Shown piece after piece: positions 12,456-25,144 of a DNA stretch of 64,000 bases. Source of the stretch: Lantana camara (lineage: Eukaryota; Streptophyta; Magnoliopsida; Lamiales; Verbenaceae); the NCBI GenBank assembly GCA_037501455.1, contig CM074857.1, forward strand, positions 109,339,501 to 109,403,500, written 5' to 3'. The notes below the pieces were generated by a model that was not told where the DNA came from, made no database searches, and saw nothing but the letters and a program-made list of their open reading frames with translations. Position 1 is the stretch's first letter. Every line of letters starts with the position of its first letter. The position numbers and the translations under genes are program-made.

Positions 12456-13614
12456 TATACACATAATATAGGCTAAAAACATGAAGAAAACACATAAAAA
12501 TCCCATCATTCCAGCTCAAAAACTGACGCAGCAGCAAAGAGGAAGAAGTGCAATTCATGTTCTGGCATTTTAACCCACATACTCAAGCTACAACAATGGT
12601 GGTTCTTCAAGCACTCATTCTCCATGAAATTAAGACACATAATCAAGTTAAGAAAACTCACAAGAACATAAAACAAGCATCAAATCTCATGGAAATCAAA
12701 CATAGAGCAAGGATTCAAAAATTAACATTAAACCTAACTATTCATGTTGAAGCTCATATCATACTCAAATCTCAATGAAAATATGAAAATTATAGCTTAA
12801 AAGAACCACAAGATAATGGAAAACAAGAATATGTGCTTACCTCTTGAATCGGAGAAGAAACGGAGAAGTTACGAGCTCGAATGTATAAGAAGGTGAATAG
12901 TGTTGGGTGCCTTCCTCCTTCTTCTCACTTGAAGCTGCTTCTCTCTCATTTTTCTTGATGAATTTTAAATAAGGGTGAGATGGTAAAACATGGTTTAAAT
13001 AGGGGTAAGTGGGTTCAAGTTTGGGGTCATTTGGTTAAGAAATGAGATAGTTATGGTTAAAACCGTCAAAGGTGGCAGTCCTGCATGAGGCTTTCAGTTC
13101 GGGCAAGTTTCAGAGGTTCAACTGGGCTTAGAAAAATATGAGGCTTAGTTCGATAGATCCGTATTTTTGATACGAGTCTAAAAATGGTTTCAGAATTTGA
13201 ATCCGAATTCCCGAGCTCAGATTATGTCTTCCGGAACCCAAGGCGCGCTAAATTCTCATTAGGCCCTTAAGTCCCTCTTCACACAAAATGGTTTAAAACC
13301 ATGTCAAAAAAACTCAAAAACATGCAACGAGCATATAAACACGTTTATAACACATATAATTCATGTATAGAGAGTTCTCATAAAAATCAGAATCAAATTC
13401 AGAAGCAAACGGATCAAGTTCAAGAGCAAACGAGCATAAACGTTCGAAGTTCATAATTCAAATATAACAATTATTTCAAATAAAATTCAAAATGGGATCT
13501 AAATATTAAATTAAATATGTAATTGCATAAATAAGTAATTTAAATGCACATATAGCTCACTCGTGACGCCATACCTATACGGCCGAAGAGTCGGGGCGTC
13601 ACAAAGAACGAGGC

Positions 13615-13831
13615 TGTACGGAGACACACCCGTGCGAGGTATCCTTCTTGGTTGCTGTCATGGGCGTGTCTCTTCTTTTGCAAACCAGGGAGATACTTTA
13701 ATGTTGAGAAACGGGGGTGTCTATTTGTAGACACACCCATGTCTCATGCTGTAAATTTGGAGATTTCGTGACTTTATTGAGACATGGGTGTGTGTCCTCT
13801 TTGCCTTGAGATGAGACACCCCCATGTCCCT
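13615..13831 (+). repeat. Palindrome array of LTR E
   Basis: Six units with GAGACAC/GTGTCTC arms and CCC-type centres, for example 13619-13635, 13705-13721, 13727-13745, 13780-13798 and 13809-13831. Both orientations of the asymmetric core (ACACCC and GGGTGT) occur. Confidence 0.8.
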
Positions 13832-14764
13832 CCTTGTTGCATGCATGAGTACTTGTTTGTTCATTTCTTTTTTGTTTATTTGTTTTGTATGTTATTTTCT
13901 TGCTTCTTTTATGACTTATATGCATTGTTAACATATTAAATTAGGTGTTATGGTTATTGTATTAAGTTTATATATTAATTTGATATGATATATGCAAGAT
14001 ATGAATTCATATGTTCTAAGTGCTACATGTGATGTTTCTTTGAATCTATTGCTTTCTTTATGTGTTTTAAACTTGTATATACATGTGATATGATATAATT
14101 TGATGTATTAGGTGTTTATTTAATACGTTGTGTGTTTACTTTATGTGCGCTTATGTGATTTTAATGTGTATATACGAGTATGAACTTATATGCTCTAAGT
14201 GTTATCTCATATTGTTTCTTTTGCATCATTTGCATTCATATGCAATTGCCGAGCATCTCTATGGTTTATTTTTGAGTTTAAGTCTTGTATTTTCTCTTTA
14301 GTTTGTCCAGGACACCCGGGGTGGTGACTTGCTAGTCGTATAGGTTCCGGGGTGGACCGATATTCTTATTTACGGCTTCATCGATGTAAGGTGAGGTTAG
14401 GATATAGTTAAACCCTAATGCAACCTGTTCGTTTTCGAATGCATGCGGCTTAAGCCTTATGTATAAGTAAATATGTGCAAACTATGTATTTTGATGGCTT
14501 TGTCTTATGATTTTAAAGTATGGAACGCTATGTATGAACCTATGTATGCTTGCTTTTGGATTTGATGCGTTGGGTCTTGCTACTCCATGCTTCAAACCGA
14601 GTGCTTCTCATGAGCCAACCATCATAACTGGAGGGTGAGCTGTGGATTGGCACGAAGAGGTAAGTAAAGCTTTATGCATCACACCGCATGCCTCTCATGA
14701 GCCCCGCCCCACATAAGAAGGAGAACGATGAAATGATACAGAAAGGTGAGCAAAGCATGGGGTT

Positions 14765-14860
14765 GGCAAAGTATGGTACTTATGTATGGTACGTATGTAT
14801 GATACATTTATATGATACGTATGTATGGTACGTGTGTACGATACGTGTGAGTATGGTAAG
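14765..14860 (+). repeat. Short tandem repeat TATGRTACGTATG
   Basis: About seven degenerate 12-13-bp units of TATGRTACGTATG inside LTR E. It is a local microsatellite expansion, and weaker versions occur at the same place in LTR J (about 48570-48610). Confidence 0.7.
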
Positions 14861-15829
14861 TATGTTAAGTTATGTTGGTCTGTAACGGGTTAGGAATATA
14901 ACTTTGAATTTGAATTTGACTTTGATGGGTGCGTAGGAGCCCTGGGACGGTGTCGGATCGTCGGGTCTACTCCTGAGCACGGTCTCCATATGTATGAAAG
15001 GATGTACCGAAATCCACCAGGAGGTTTGGTTGGGGGATGGAGTCCTGAGGGCAGGAGAGGCATTGAGCACTCCCCTCATCTGCTTAGATGGTTAGGGTCG
15101 CGCAACCCTTCCATCGCCCGGAGAAAAGATAGGTTTATCTGAATTTGAATTTGTGTAATTTGATATGAATATGTAGGAGATTGGTTGGAAACTCGTACCC
15201 ACAGAGTCTTGTTATGTTTACCTTGAGTTCGTGAAGTAGGAATGGATTCATAATTAATAAAAATTGGTTGTTTTGCCGCTAGGCCTCAGATTTCCCTATA
15301 TATCTATTATCAAGTGAAAATGTTTTAGAGTGCAAAAACCATGTCCCAATTCATGAACCTTTACATTTTGAACTTGTTATGCTATGTATATATGTATAGT
15401 GTGCGTGTGTTAACCCCTCATTCAATCAGTGTGACTGACCCTCGCCCCTCTCCATGTTTTTAATTTACAGCGCTTGCTTTGGAGTTTGAGCTAGGCGGCG
15501 TGAGTCGGTCCTTGGAGTCATCGGGTCGAGTCTTTGTTTAAGTTTGGGTCTTTGCATTCGCACTTTGAATTCGGTTAAGTTTGTACAAATGTATGAATAT
15601 TTATACATTGTTTTAATTATGTATTAAATTCGGGACAGGCTTCTAGAGATAGATTGAACCCGTTTACTTTATGATTTATGTTTGATTTTCGGGATTAGGT
15701 ATCTATGCTAGAGTGTGAGTTTGTCTGTCTCCCGTCGCCTTTACTTGGTTCATGTACGGCTTTCCCATCTCGTATATGGATTGGGCTTATGTGCGGGGGA
15801 TGTGGTGACCCACTGTGCGGGGTGCTACA

Positions 15830-16241
15830 CAAACGGATGGACAATCCAAGAGGTTGATTAAGTATCTTGAGGACATGCTTCGTGCTTGTGCCTTAGATTT
15901 TCAAGGGAGTAGCTACTTAGGGCCCTTTGAAATTCTTAAAAGAGTTGAGGAAGTAGCTTACCGACTTGATTTCGCAACTAAGGAAGTATTATCCCAATGA
16001 GTCTACCGTACTCCCCGTTGAAGAGGTACAACTTGAGCCGGATTTGATGATTGTGAAGCAACCGGTTAAGATTTTGGACCGGAAGATGTAAGAGCTAAGA
16101 AACCGGAAAATTCCCTTGGTTAAAGTCTTGTGGCGTGCTCAGAAGTTCGAAGAATCCACTTAGGAGAACGAGGCGAAGATGAAGCAGTTGTACCTATAGT
16201 TGTTAGAAGCCCCGTAGTAGGACATGAGGACAGGTCCTTTT
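15830..16241 (+). pseudogene. Ty3/gypsy integrase C-terminal and chromodomain fragment
   Basis: This is the 3' end of a gypsy pol gene. It starts at the residues QTDGQS next to the integrase catalytic Glu (the equivalent position in the intact element here is about residue 1242). After DFQGSS about 130 residues are missing, and the frame rejoins at the GPFEILKRVEEVAYRLDF segment. It continues with PVEEVQLEPDL, KILDR and the chromodomain-like KVLWR..FEEST. In-frame stops and a second short deletion near 15990 break it. It precedes a polypurine tract and LTR F, so it is the remnant of the element whose 3' LTR is F. LTR E interrupts its 5' side. Confidence 0.85.
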
Positions 16242-16255
16242 TAAGCGGGAGAGGT
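16242..16255 (+). other. Polypurine tract of the LTR F element
   Basis: AAGCGGGAGAGGT sits immediately upstream of the LTR F start. This is the expected plus-strand primer site and shows that F is a 3' LTR. Confidence 0.8.
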
Positions 16256-19200
16256 TGTGATGCCCCGTCCGTTCAGCCATACATGTATGACGTTATGAGT
16301 GTGCTAGTTGCGTATTTAAAATTATTTATTTATACAATTATGTGTTGATTATGATATTTATATACTATCCTTTATATATATGATTTATTTGTTAAGAATA
16401 TGTGTTGGCACTTTAAACGTTTTTGCTCTTATGACTTCGAACTTGATCCATTTGATTTCGAATTTGATTCTGAATTTTGTGAAAACGTGATATGCATGAG
16501 ATATATGAGTTATGAATGTGTTTATATGATTGTTACACGTTTTTAGATTCGTTTGATGAGGTCTTGGACCACTTTTGTTAAAAGAGGACTCAAGGGCCCA
16601 AAGAACTTTTAATGCACCTTGGGTTCCTGGTGGCATAACCTGAACTTGGGATTTCGGATTCAAATTCGAACACCATCGTTGGACTCGTATCGATGATTCG
16701 GATCCAATGAACAAGACACATAATTTTCTAAGCCCATTTGAACCTCCAAAAATTCACCGAACCGAGCACCATGTACTAAAATCGCTACCTTTGACCATTT
16801 TGGCCATAATCGACCCAATTCAACTGTTTTGACCCCCAAATTTTGACCCATTTGCAAGGAACAAAACAACGTACCCTCTCTTACCCCTCTCATTCGGACC
16901 ACACAAAGAAAAGCAAGAAAAAAGTGAAGTTCAAAAGCAAGAAATAAGGGAAAGAGGATAACTATTTGCCCTTTGAACCTTTGAGCTCATATCATCTTTA
17001 ACCTTCATCCAATCCAAGAGGTAAGTATATTTTCATGTTCTCCACTTCTTAGTAATTCTTTTAAGCCATAATTCATTGATTATGAGCTAAGTTTGAGCAT
17101 CGTATGAGTTCTTGAATGAATAGTGAGGGTTTGTAAAAATTTGTTGAGTATGTGTTCATCCTTGTATCTTTTGAAGGTCTAAGACTTGTGGGATGTTTTC
17201 TCAAGCTTCTTTATTTTGCATTTATGAGTTTGGATTACTTGGTAGTTGAGCATTTAATGAATCACCATTAATGAACTTGGATTTCTTGAACTTTAAGATT
17301 GATATAAGAATGAACTATATGATCTCATTTTGTTGTTCTCCTGCATATCAGTTTTGTGGCCTGATTTAAGCTTGATTCTTGCATGACTTTGAGTTTTTTT
17401 TCTTACTGGTTTGATGCCCCTACGTGTGCCCCTTCTTCTCTCCCAGCCTACTCTGTTTTGGATTACTTTTTTTGGCTGCTGGACAGGGGTCGGTCGTGGC
17501 CGCATAGTGAGCAACTCAATCACGGCCCGAGGCCGATGCAGAAATGCTACTAATGTAACATTGCGGCCACAATGTTTTATGGCACGGCCGCAACATGCAT
17601 GCAGGGGAGGCTATCGACTTTATGTCGTGCCCGCGTCGCTTTGCGTCACGGCTGCGACGGGAAGTCAGGGAGGTTTCTGATCTTATATCACGCCCACGAC
17701 GGATATAGTTACAACCACGGAGGTGCTTGGCGCTTTGAGTGATCTTTTCCTGCTTTGTTTGAGTTTTGCCCGATCTTTCTCGCCTCGTTTATGACTCGTA
17801 TGCTTTGTTAACTCGTTATATTGCATGTTATGCTCCTTGTTTTGAATTTATGATGTGATTTCGGAGCTCATATGCTAACTATGATCTTATGTGACCTAAG
17901 TGCCATCTTATTTCATTTCATACGCGTCACTTGCATTCATATGCATTTGTTGAGCATCTAGTTGGTTCATATTGAGTCTAAGAGTGTCTCTTATTGCTTG
18001 TTTTGTCCAGAGGAGCAACCCGTTAGTGACGAGGTGGTTTCGTAGGCATCCGTTTGATCTTCTTTTGTTCCGCTACGTTGAAGTTGAGGTTTTGTTCTTT
18101 TAGTTAATATGACCTACAACCGTATGTGTTTTGAGTGCGCATGCAAATTATGTATATTATATGATAGATATGTGTATGATATATACTTTGAGGGCTTGTC
18201 CCATTTGTTATAAGACTTTGAAAATGCTTTTATACGTATGTAAGTTATATTTCCGTTTGTTTTGAAAAGCTTTGATAGGTGTGAGTGTGTAGCGAGATAT
18301 GACTTTGAAAGATAAGCTTCGTGGGAATTTAAATTTGAACTAGACCTCAGAGAGTGGTATGGTATCTCGGGACAGCCGTAGGGTGGCCGAGCTTTCCCAT
18401 CAACACTTTCATTTGAGAGTTTTCACCTAACCTTAGGAGGTTGAGGAAAGGTGGTTCTCTTGAGCCGGTGGTAACCACGCGAAGGTGCAAGAAAGTAACC
18501 AAACCTTGACTCATGTGACTTTGACCGATAGTTAGCGCTTGCAACCCTTTTATCACCCGGTGTAAGGAAGGTTTATGATTTTGTCTTTGAATATTAATAT
18601 GACTTTGAATATGAGAAGTTTAGAAGGAGAACTCATACTCACCGAGTTAGTGTGACTTTGTATGAATCTATGAAACGAGAATGGACCCTCAATTATTTAA
18701 AATTGATTGTTTTAGCCTTCGGCCCTAACCTTTCTTTAAGTATATATATCTATTATCACGGGAAACATTTTAGCTTGTAAAAACCATTCCCGGTTCATGG
18801 ATTTTTTGACTTTGATACTTGCTTTTCTCTATACATATATATGGGTGTGTGTGTTAGCCCCCTCACCAGTCTTTAGGACTGACCCTCGTTGTTCTTTCTC
18901 TTTTTCCCTTTCTTTTGAGTTGCAGGTACAGTCAGAGGTTTGAGCTAGGTGTCAAGTCTGTCTTAGTGTCATACTTGTGGTGTAGCTCGAGTCTTCATGC
19001 ATCGTAGTGGATTTACTTCTTTATGTACGTATGAACTTTTGGACATATATTTTTGGGATTTGATACTTAGTTCTTTTGGCCCGGGGAGGGCATTGGATAC
19101 TTACTTTTGTATATACGGATTTCATACGACCGTTGCTGGTATGACAAGAGATTTACTAGTATTCAATGGTTTGAATTTAATCGCTTCCGCTATTATTTGT

Positions 19201-19350
19201 TTTTTATGCGCACTTTGATTGAGAGTCTAGATCTCATAGCTTAGGAGAGTTTTGTTTGTCGCCCATTCGCTATTATTTGGGGCTCTCCATTTCGTTACAC
19301 GTGTTGGGATCTAGTGCGGGGATGTGGTGTCCATCGTTCGGGGTGCTACA
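16256..19350 (+). mobile_element. Gypsy 3' LTR F
   Basis: A 3095-bp LTR from TGTGATGCCCCGTCC to TTCGGGGTGCTACA. Donor-like AAGAG|GTAAGT is at 17021 and acceptor-like TTGCAG|GT ends at 18925. The hairpin CAGTC-TTTAG-GACTG is at 18867-18881. The 5' half of the element is absent from the window. Confidence 0.88.
17491..17702 (+). repeat. Palindrome array of LTR F
   Basis: About seven short related units built on CGTGGCCGC / GCGGCCACG: near 17491, 17520, 17562, 17581, 17647 and 17689. The pairing is weaker than in the other LTRs, but position (about 1.24 kb in) and the GGCC centre agree. Confidence 0.6.
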
Positions 19351-20537
19351 CTTTTGCCCTACGTGTTTGATCACCTTCCTTGCTGATCATGAGTGTGTGC
19401 CTTTCAAATTCCTAACCCCACATGCATTAGCTTCATGGTTATATTTTAGGTGTCTTCTCTACCTGACCCACCGAGTGTTATCTTAATCGAAGCCAGAATG
19501 GAATCTGAATAGGGGTCGATAAGAAAATGTACGATCGAGCTAATAGACTCAGGGTATAGGGTGGATAAGAGAAGATGTTTATATACAAGGGAGACAAGAG
19601 ATCTTTTCACTATTGAAGTGTTTCTGGGAAATGTGCTTAACCACTTGGATGTGCTCGGACGTAAAATACTTTATAAGGAGGGTGGCATGAAGGAAGAATG
19701 AAGAAATTGAGGCACTTATACCATTCAAAGACTTTCAAGTGGAGACCAGATTATTGTAAGGACGCCAACGAGGACAGTTATATATGTACTAAGGAAAAAG
19801 GAACTATGTAAACTACCGTATTTTGTGACGATGTCATTGAAGGCCAACTTTTACATCATTTAAGACGAAGGAAGCAAAGATGCATCAATCCAGATTACTG
19901 AGGATTTTACTCGGACTCCAGAAAGTCCCCTCGAATTGCCTTACTTGAGATATCGAGTTAAATGGTTTGAGACCAAGGACGCGAATTTGGATGGAAAATT
20001 GGAAGTACGACCAATTAAGGATCTAATTCTCTGTTCAAGTTTAAAAAAAAATCAACCTTAACTCTACTGTCACGGTGAACGGTACATTAAGCATTCATGA
20101 CATTTGCATACATGCACCGTTTAGGTATTCTTATCTTGTTTTGCTTGATGTGTATGATGATGTATGATGATTGATATCGTTTTGATTGTGATAACGTGAC
20201 TAACTGATCTAATATGTATAACTTGAAATTTTCTGTAGGTTGTGAACTCTTGCTAAAGTGAATGGATTACATGTTTATGTGGATTATACGCACCTATGTG
20301 TTTAAAACTTTCTTAATTGCTCACTAACCCTTCATGCACATACATACATGTTGTAACTTTGTTTTACAGGGATTCCTTCACGATATCCCCCTTGAGTTGA
20401 GGCATGGATGTTGGATCTATGCTCTAGGGCCACCGATATCAGTTATGTAAAGGTACACTAAAATGCATCACATACTTTTTGATCAAGTGTTACTTTGATG
20501 TGTGTATGCGTGAGTGTTGTTTAGGTAGATTATGTGC
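19351..20537 (+). pseudogene. Decayed gypsy internal region
   Basis: No continuous reading frame survives. The segment at 20084-20145 (GGTACATTAAGCATTCAT and context) matches the region just upstream of the protease in the other gypsy remnant (58410-58470), and in protein terms the V-E-G-T-L-C-I-H stretch of the intact element. Unlike a full pol, the roughly 1 kb from here to the polypurine tract shows no RT, RNase H or integrase motif. I could not assign 19351-20080 to a domain. Confidence 0.5.
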
Positions 20538-20915
20538 AAGAGAGACATTAGGTTCTCTCTATTTACATGCTAGAGAGATGCAGGATTCTCTCTATTTATG
20601 TGATAGGAAAATGTCGGATTCTTTCTAAATTATGTACGCAAGAGATGCTGGACTCTCTTGGAGTTAAATATACGGGAGATGCTGGATTCTTCGAATCTAG
20701 GGGTTTAAGAAATGATAGATTTTCTCAAACTAGGATGTTTGGGAGATGTTGGAATCTGTCAGACTTAGGTTGAGGTACGGGGTTCTCTCAATTATGTTCT
20801 TGAGGGATGGGGTTCTCTCAATTATATGCTTGGGAGACGGGGTTCTTTCAAATTATGTGTTTGGGAGACGGGGCTTTCTCTTGCTTATGTATCGAGAGAT
20901 GGGATTCTCTCTGTG
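20538..20915 (+). repeat. Hairpin minisatellite (GAGAGATGGGATTCTCTC type)
   Basis: About twelve units of roughly 30-38 bp, each with the stem-loop GAGAGA-TGGGAT-TCTCTC or a variant, separated by A/T-rich spacers ending ATTATGTNNTT. Clear units are at 20540, 20572, 20641, 20805, 20835, 20865 and 20893. Many unit differences leave partial stems. It lies within the decayed gypsy internal region, between the protease-upstream remnant and the polypurine tract. Confidence 0.85.
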
Positions 20916-21202
20916 CTTGTTTCGTGTTACTCGTTGTCTTCTCCCGGTTCGCAAGTGGAAGTATCCCAATGACTTCAAGACCGTATGCAACCATAGCCAT
21001 CTATTTCAAGGAGGAATTAAAGGAGCTTTAACAACTAGTGATCGGGTCCATAGACGCACTTCAATGACACGAAGACCACCCTCATGGGGATCCGAATCGC
21101 AAATTTCCATTGGCAAAAGGGAAATGGCAGTGCCGAAGAGATCGAAGTCGTTCTAAACTCAGTACTGGAACCTGGGGACCAGGTTCTCTTAAGGGGGGGA
21201 GG
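20916..21202 (+). other. End of decayed gypsy element with polypurine tract
   Basis: No intact frame. The block GGGGACCAGGTTCTCTTAAGG (21174-21194) is shared with the other remnant at about 58995-59014, and the AAGGGGGGGAGG that follows is a polypurine tract abutting LTR G. Confidence 0.65.
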
Positions 21203-24200
21203 TGGTGACACCCTGCTTTTTCGATCGTCTGAGCTGGTGCCACGTGTGATCTACCCTGTGTTTTAAATTGTTTAATTGCACTTGCCTGATGTTTAATGTG
21301 CATTTTATGTGTTTAATCCCTGTTTCCAACTCCTTAAGAGTTTAGAGGCTTGTTTGTAATTTTCTTTTTTTAGGGGTGTTTTGATCTTTTATCGTTTGAT
21401 CGAGATTTTGACCTAACGGACCTCTTAAACGCATTTGGGGCATCGAAACGAGTTCGTAGACTCTGAGTTTGCCCAATTCTGACGTCGTTAGCCCTTCCCA
21501 CTGGTTATTCTCGCGCGTTAGGACCCAAAATAAAATATTCGGATCCAAGCTTTGACAGGTCAGACCTTACCTTTCTCTCTGTCTCTCCTCTCTCCCGCCT
21601 CTCTCTACCGATTCTCTCACATTTCACATGCACAAACACACACTTCCCGGAACTCAGTGAATACTCGACGGATTTCGATGAATGAATAGTCAAAATCAAA
21701 GATCTCGAGACGACGATCACGATGGCAAAGACGGAATCGAAATCCGACCAACGACGAAAGAGATATGGCCGATCAAAGTTTCAAAAATTGGGCCTGGAAA
21801 TCGACAGCAACTTCAACGGCCTCGTTTAGCCTCCTCCGATAACAGAATCCAACGAAATTGGTATGCAAATCGAACGTCTTAACAAGATCTACAACAAAAG
21901 GTAGTCCCATGGCCTAAAACGACTTGGTGATAGAGATATCGGCCGACGAAACTAGCAGTGGCGCATATGACGGTGGCAGCGCATGTTCCAGCCCTTTTTC
22001 TGGCGGTTCTGGCGACAGACTTGGGCGAAAATGGAATGGGCTAGGTGCGGATTTTCCCGGCGTGGCCTGGGAAGCCGCTATGGTGAGGCACGCGGCGGCG
22101 GCACGTGCTACTATAGCACCACCAAACGAAGGTCTCCGGCAACCATTTCTAACGGCTCTGGGTGGGCTACTACCTTTTTCGACCCCCTGATCATGATGGT
22201 GACCTCAGTTTGAGTAGAAGATGGCCGTAGATGGCAGATTCCGGCAATTGCAGCTGCGGTTCAATGTCGGACAATGCTCCGGCAACTTTTTCCAATGATA
22301 ACCTTTGGCATTTTGAAGCTCTTATCGTGCGCTTTCCAACGGTATGTTCGGATTTTATTTTTGTCAAGCGGTTTGGATTTAATTGCAATTCTTGGCTTCT
22401 AGGGTTTTGGGATTAATTCGATTCGGTTTTTCTTTAATTAAATCCGGTAAGCTTCGTATTTTCAGAAATTGATTGAGGGGTTTTGTTGTGCTTGTTGCCA
22501 CGTACGTTTTGCCGTTCATGGGGATTTTTCCCGCCACTGGAGGTGGTGGTCCGGCAGCTGCCGGTGGCAGTTCGGTCAGTTCCGACGGCGGCGTTCCAAC
22601 GCCTTTCGGATAGCAGGTCTGTTTCGTCGTGGTAAGTCAAACACCACTTTCCGTTCGTCAATCGGATGCCCGGTTGATTTGTTATAAAGTTTGAAGTTGT
22701 TGTAATTTATTCATTAATTGTTTTTAAATTGTAATTTGATCATGTATGTACAATAAATTGTAAATTATGAGTTGTATGATATCCAAAAGCATGTTACGAT
22801 ATATGAAAGATCCAATTCTTGATTTATTGAATTTGTTGGCCTCGTTTTATGTCGAATGTTTGAATATGTTTCTTGTTTAAGGGGGTGTTAGTGTAATATT
22901 TTAGAAACTAATTGTTTATATGATCATATGAAACATAAGTAATAAATTAAGAAAGAAATTTTTTATAATTAAATTTAAATGCGTTGTTTAAATATGTCAA
23001 ATGTTGTGAATGTAGGTAATTATGCATTTATGTATGAAATTATTATATGATCGATGTTTTAACTTTTCGAAACTTGGAGCATGATAAGAGTTAAATTCAT
23101 AACGTCTTAATTTATTTTCACTACTCTATGTTACGAATTTTATAATGAAGTTATGCATCTCCTAATGTGTAAAGTGTATGTAATTGCTACGAATGACTTG
23201 TTGTATAAATGTGCATTATATATGTTGCATCTTTTGTATTCACGAGCATGGTCGTGCATCTTTGTGGTTGCTGTTTGAGTTTGAGTCTTGTGTTCTGTGT
23301 GCTCAGTTGATCAGGATTTCTCCTGGGGGTGTCTGTCAGCCGTTTGGTTTCTAGTGGGACCTCTTTGCTCATGTTTTCCGTTATCGTCGATGTAAGGTGA
23401 GGTTTAGGAACTTTTCTTTTAGTTATGAATCGTATAACCTCTATGTGATGTTTTCTCACCCCGCATGCGACTATATATCTTATATATAGTTAAATGCGTG
23501 TATGTAAGCTATGTTTATGACCTTATGGATACGTTTATGTTTATAAAAAGGGGTATATGTATAAACATACGTAAGCTTACGTTTCTTTGAAAGTTTATGC
23601 ACGTTTATGTTATGTTATAAGCGCGCCTTGAAACATAGGCATAAGTTATGATATGATATGTATGGTATGATTGGGCCCCGGAGACTATGGGTAATGAACC
23701 CCGAGACTGTATCGGGCCATCGGGTTAAGCCTGTGCATAGTTTTTATTTGAGGTATCACGGTAACTCCGGGAGCTAGGGAAGGCGTGGTATTCTTGAGCC
23801 GTCGTCGTAAAAATCGATGAGGACTCGTTGTGGGATCGCTACCCCTCGAGGTATGTATGTATGGATGCTTAGGGTTGCGTAACCCTTTTCATCATTGATG
23901 TGCTGGATGGATATGCTTTATGATTTTGGTTTTGTATGTATGTTTGAGGACTAAAGGTTGGATATGTGCTCATACTCACCGAGCTTTCGTATGTTATGCT
24001 TGACTATGAAACGTGATAGGATTTCAAGTTAAGTTATGTTATGTAAGATATGATATGTATATGTTTATTTTGAGAGATAATGATTTTCACCCATCCGAAC
24101 TATAGGCCATTTGGCAATTCACCATCCAAACTATTTCGCCCCCGAAACCACCATCTAAACTTTCAATTCCTGACAAACCACCATCCCACAGCGGTTTTGA

Positions 24201-25144
24201 CCATTTTTTGAGCGGTTTTGACTCTTTTTTCAGCGGTTTTGGATGTTTTAACACATGTAAATTTGTCTTTCTTTGTTATTTTTCCATAGATTATGTGTTA
24301 AAACATCAAAAAACGCTGAAAAAAGAGTCAAAACCGCTCAAAAAAGGGTCAAAACCGCTATGGGATGGTGGTTTGTCAGGAATTGAAAGTTTAGATGGTG
24401 GTTTCGGGGGCGAAATAGTTTGGATGGTGAATTGCCAAATGGCCTATAGTTCGGATGGGTGAAAATCATTATCCCTTATTTTGAAAATTGTTTTGGTGTG
24501 CAAAACCCTATTCTCGATTCATAGTCCTTTGCTTTAATACGTGCGTTGCTCTATATTATATAGTTTGTGTGTGTCCAGCCCCCTCACTCAGTCCGTGGAC
24601 TGACCCTCGCCCCACCAATATTTTTAGTTTGCATGTACATGTTGTTGGAGTTCGAGCTAGGCGGCGGTGTGTTGTGTCTGTGGAGTCTGTGTCGGTCTAG
24701 TTATGTTTGTTAAGTGTTTTGTTTTAAGTTATGTTTGTAATTATGTAAATGATATATTTTGTACAGGTTTATACTTATGAATTGAATGTGTGGAATTCGG
24801 GACAGGTTTCTAGGGCTAGTTGAACCTGTATTTATTTTATTCATTGGAATTGATTGTGATTATTTTGGGACAGGCTTCTAGGACCAATTGAACGCGTGTA
24901 GTTGATATAAACTGAATTGTTATGTTTATTGCTTTTAAGTTTTTGAAAGTTTGTGTTTTACTTTGCTTCCGCTTTCAGGTTCTTGTATTTCTCAACTGTA
25001 CAAGGTCTAGGTACCGTCTAGCTTAGACCAGGTCTTATCTATCTCCCGTTCGCTACAGCTTGATTCGTGTACGAAATTTTCATTTCATATGCAGATTGAA
25101 CTTTAGTGTCGGGGATGTGGTGTCCCAGCGTTTCGGGCGCTACA
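21203..25144 (+). mobile_element. Gypsy 3' LTR G (hosts a MITE)
   Basis: An LTR from TGGTGACACCC to GGGCGCTACA, about 3.5 kb after removing the MITE and its duplication. It keeps the late LTR blocks (GATGTAAGGTGAGG at 23389, GAGCTAGGCGGC at 24653 and the hairpin CAGTCC-GT-GGACTG at 24589-24602). Its first kilobase (21540-22680) is unlike the other LTRs: CT-rich, then GC-rich with a CCGGCAGCTGCCGG palindrome near 22550. Donor-like GG|GTAAGT is at 22632. The usual acceptor reads TTTGCATG, so it appears mutated. Confidence 0.75.
24074..24475. mobile_element. Foldback MULE-type MITE
   Basis: A 402-bp element that is almost entirely one inverted repeat. Arms of about 180 bp start GAGATAATGATTTTCACCC on the left and GGGATAATGATTTTCACCC on the right (reverse strand), with a short A/T-rich centre. 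It is flanked by a perfect 9-bp duplication TTATTTTGA (24065-24073 and 24476-24484). A 9-bp duplication with long terminal repeats points to Mutator-like transposition. It encodes nothing, so it must have moved in trans. Confidence 0.9.

Larger units (their letters stand above)
7275..13603 (-). mobile_element. Solo gypsy LTR C (hosts LTR D)
   Basis: A minus-oriented LTR starting TGTAGCACC and ending GGGGCGTCACA. It is flanked by a perfect 5-bp target duplication AAGAA (7270-7274 and 13604-13608). Removing LTR D and one TATAC leaves about 3.2 kb, the normal LTR length here. On the minus strand the donor-like AAGAG|GTAAGC is at 12840 and the acceptor-like TTGCAG|GT ends at 7706. It is inserted in LTR E. 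Confidence 0.88.
13604..15829 (+). mobile_element. Gypsy LTR E, right part
   Basis: Continuation of plus-oriented LTR E, ending TGCGGGGTGCTACA. An acceptor-like TTTACAG ends at 15470, preceded by the short hairpin CAGT-GTG-ACTG (15427-15437). The LTR ends directly against an integrase coding fragment (CAAACGGATGG, residues QTDG), so the element was inserted into another element's integrase. The matching left flank has been lost. Confidence 0.8.

Noticed and set aside
14688..14885. Small frame with WYVCMIHLYDTYVWYVC repeats
   Set aside because: Direct translation of the TATGRTACGTATG microsatellite in LTR E.
20538..20915. CRISPR-like array
   Set aside because: Units and spacers are degenerate, it lies in a plant retrotransposon, and it has no leader or cas genes.
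20746..21156. 136-codon frame
   Set aside because: Runs through the hairpin minisatellite and decayed gypsy sequence; its repeats are those of the DNA.
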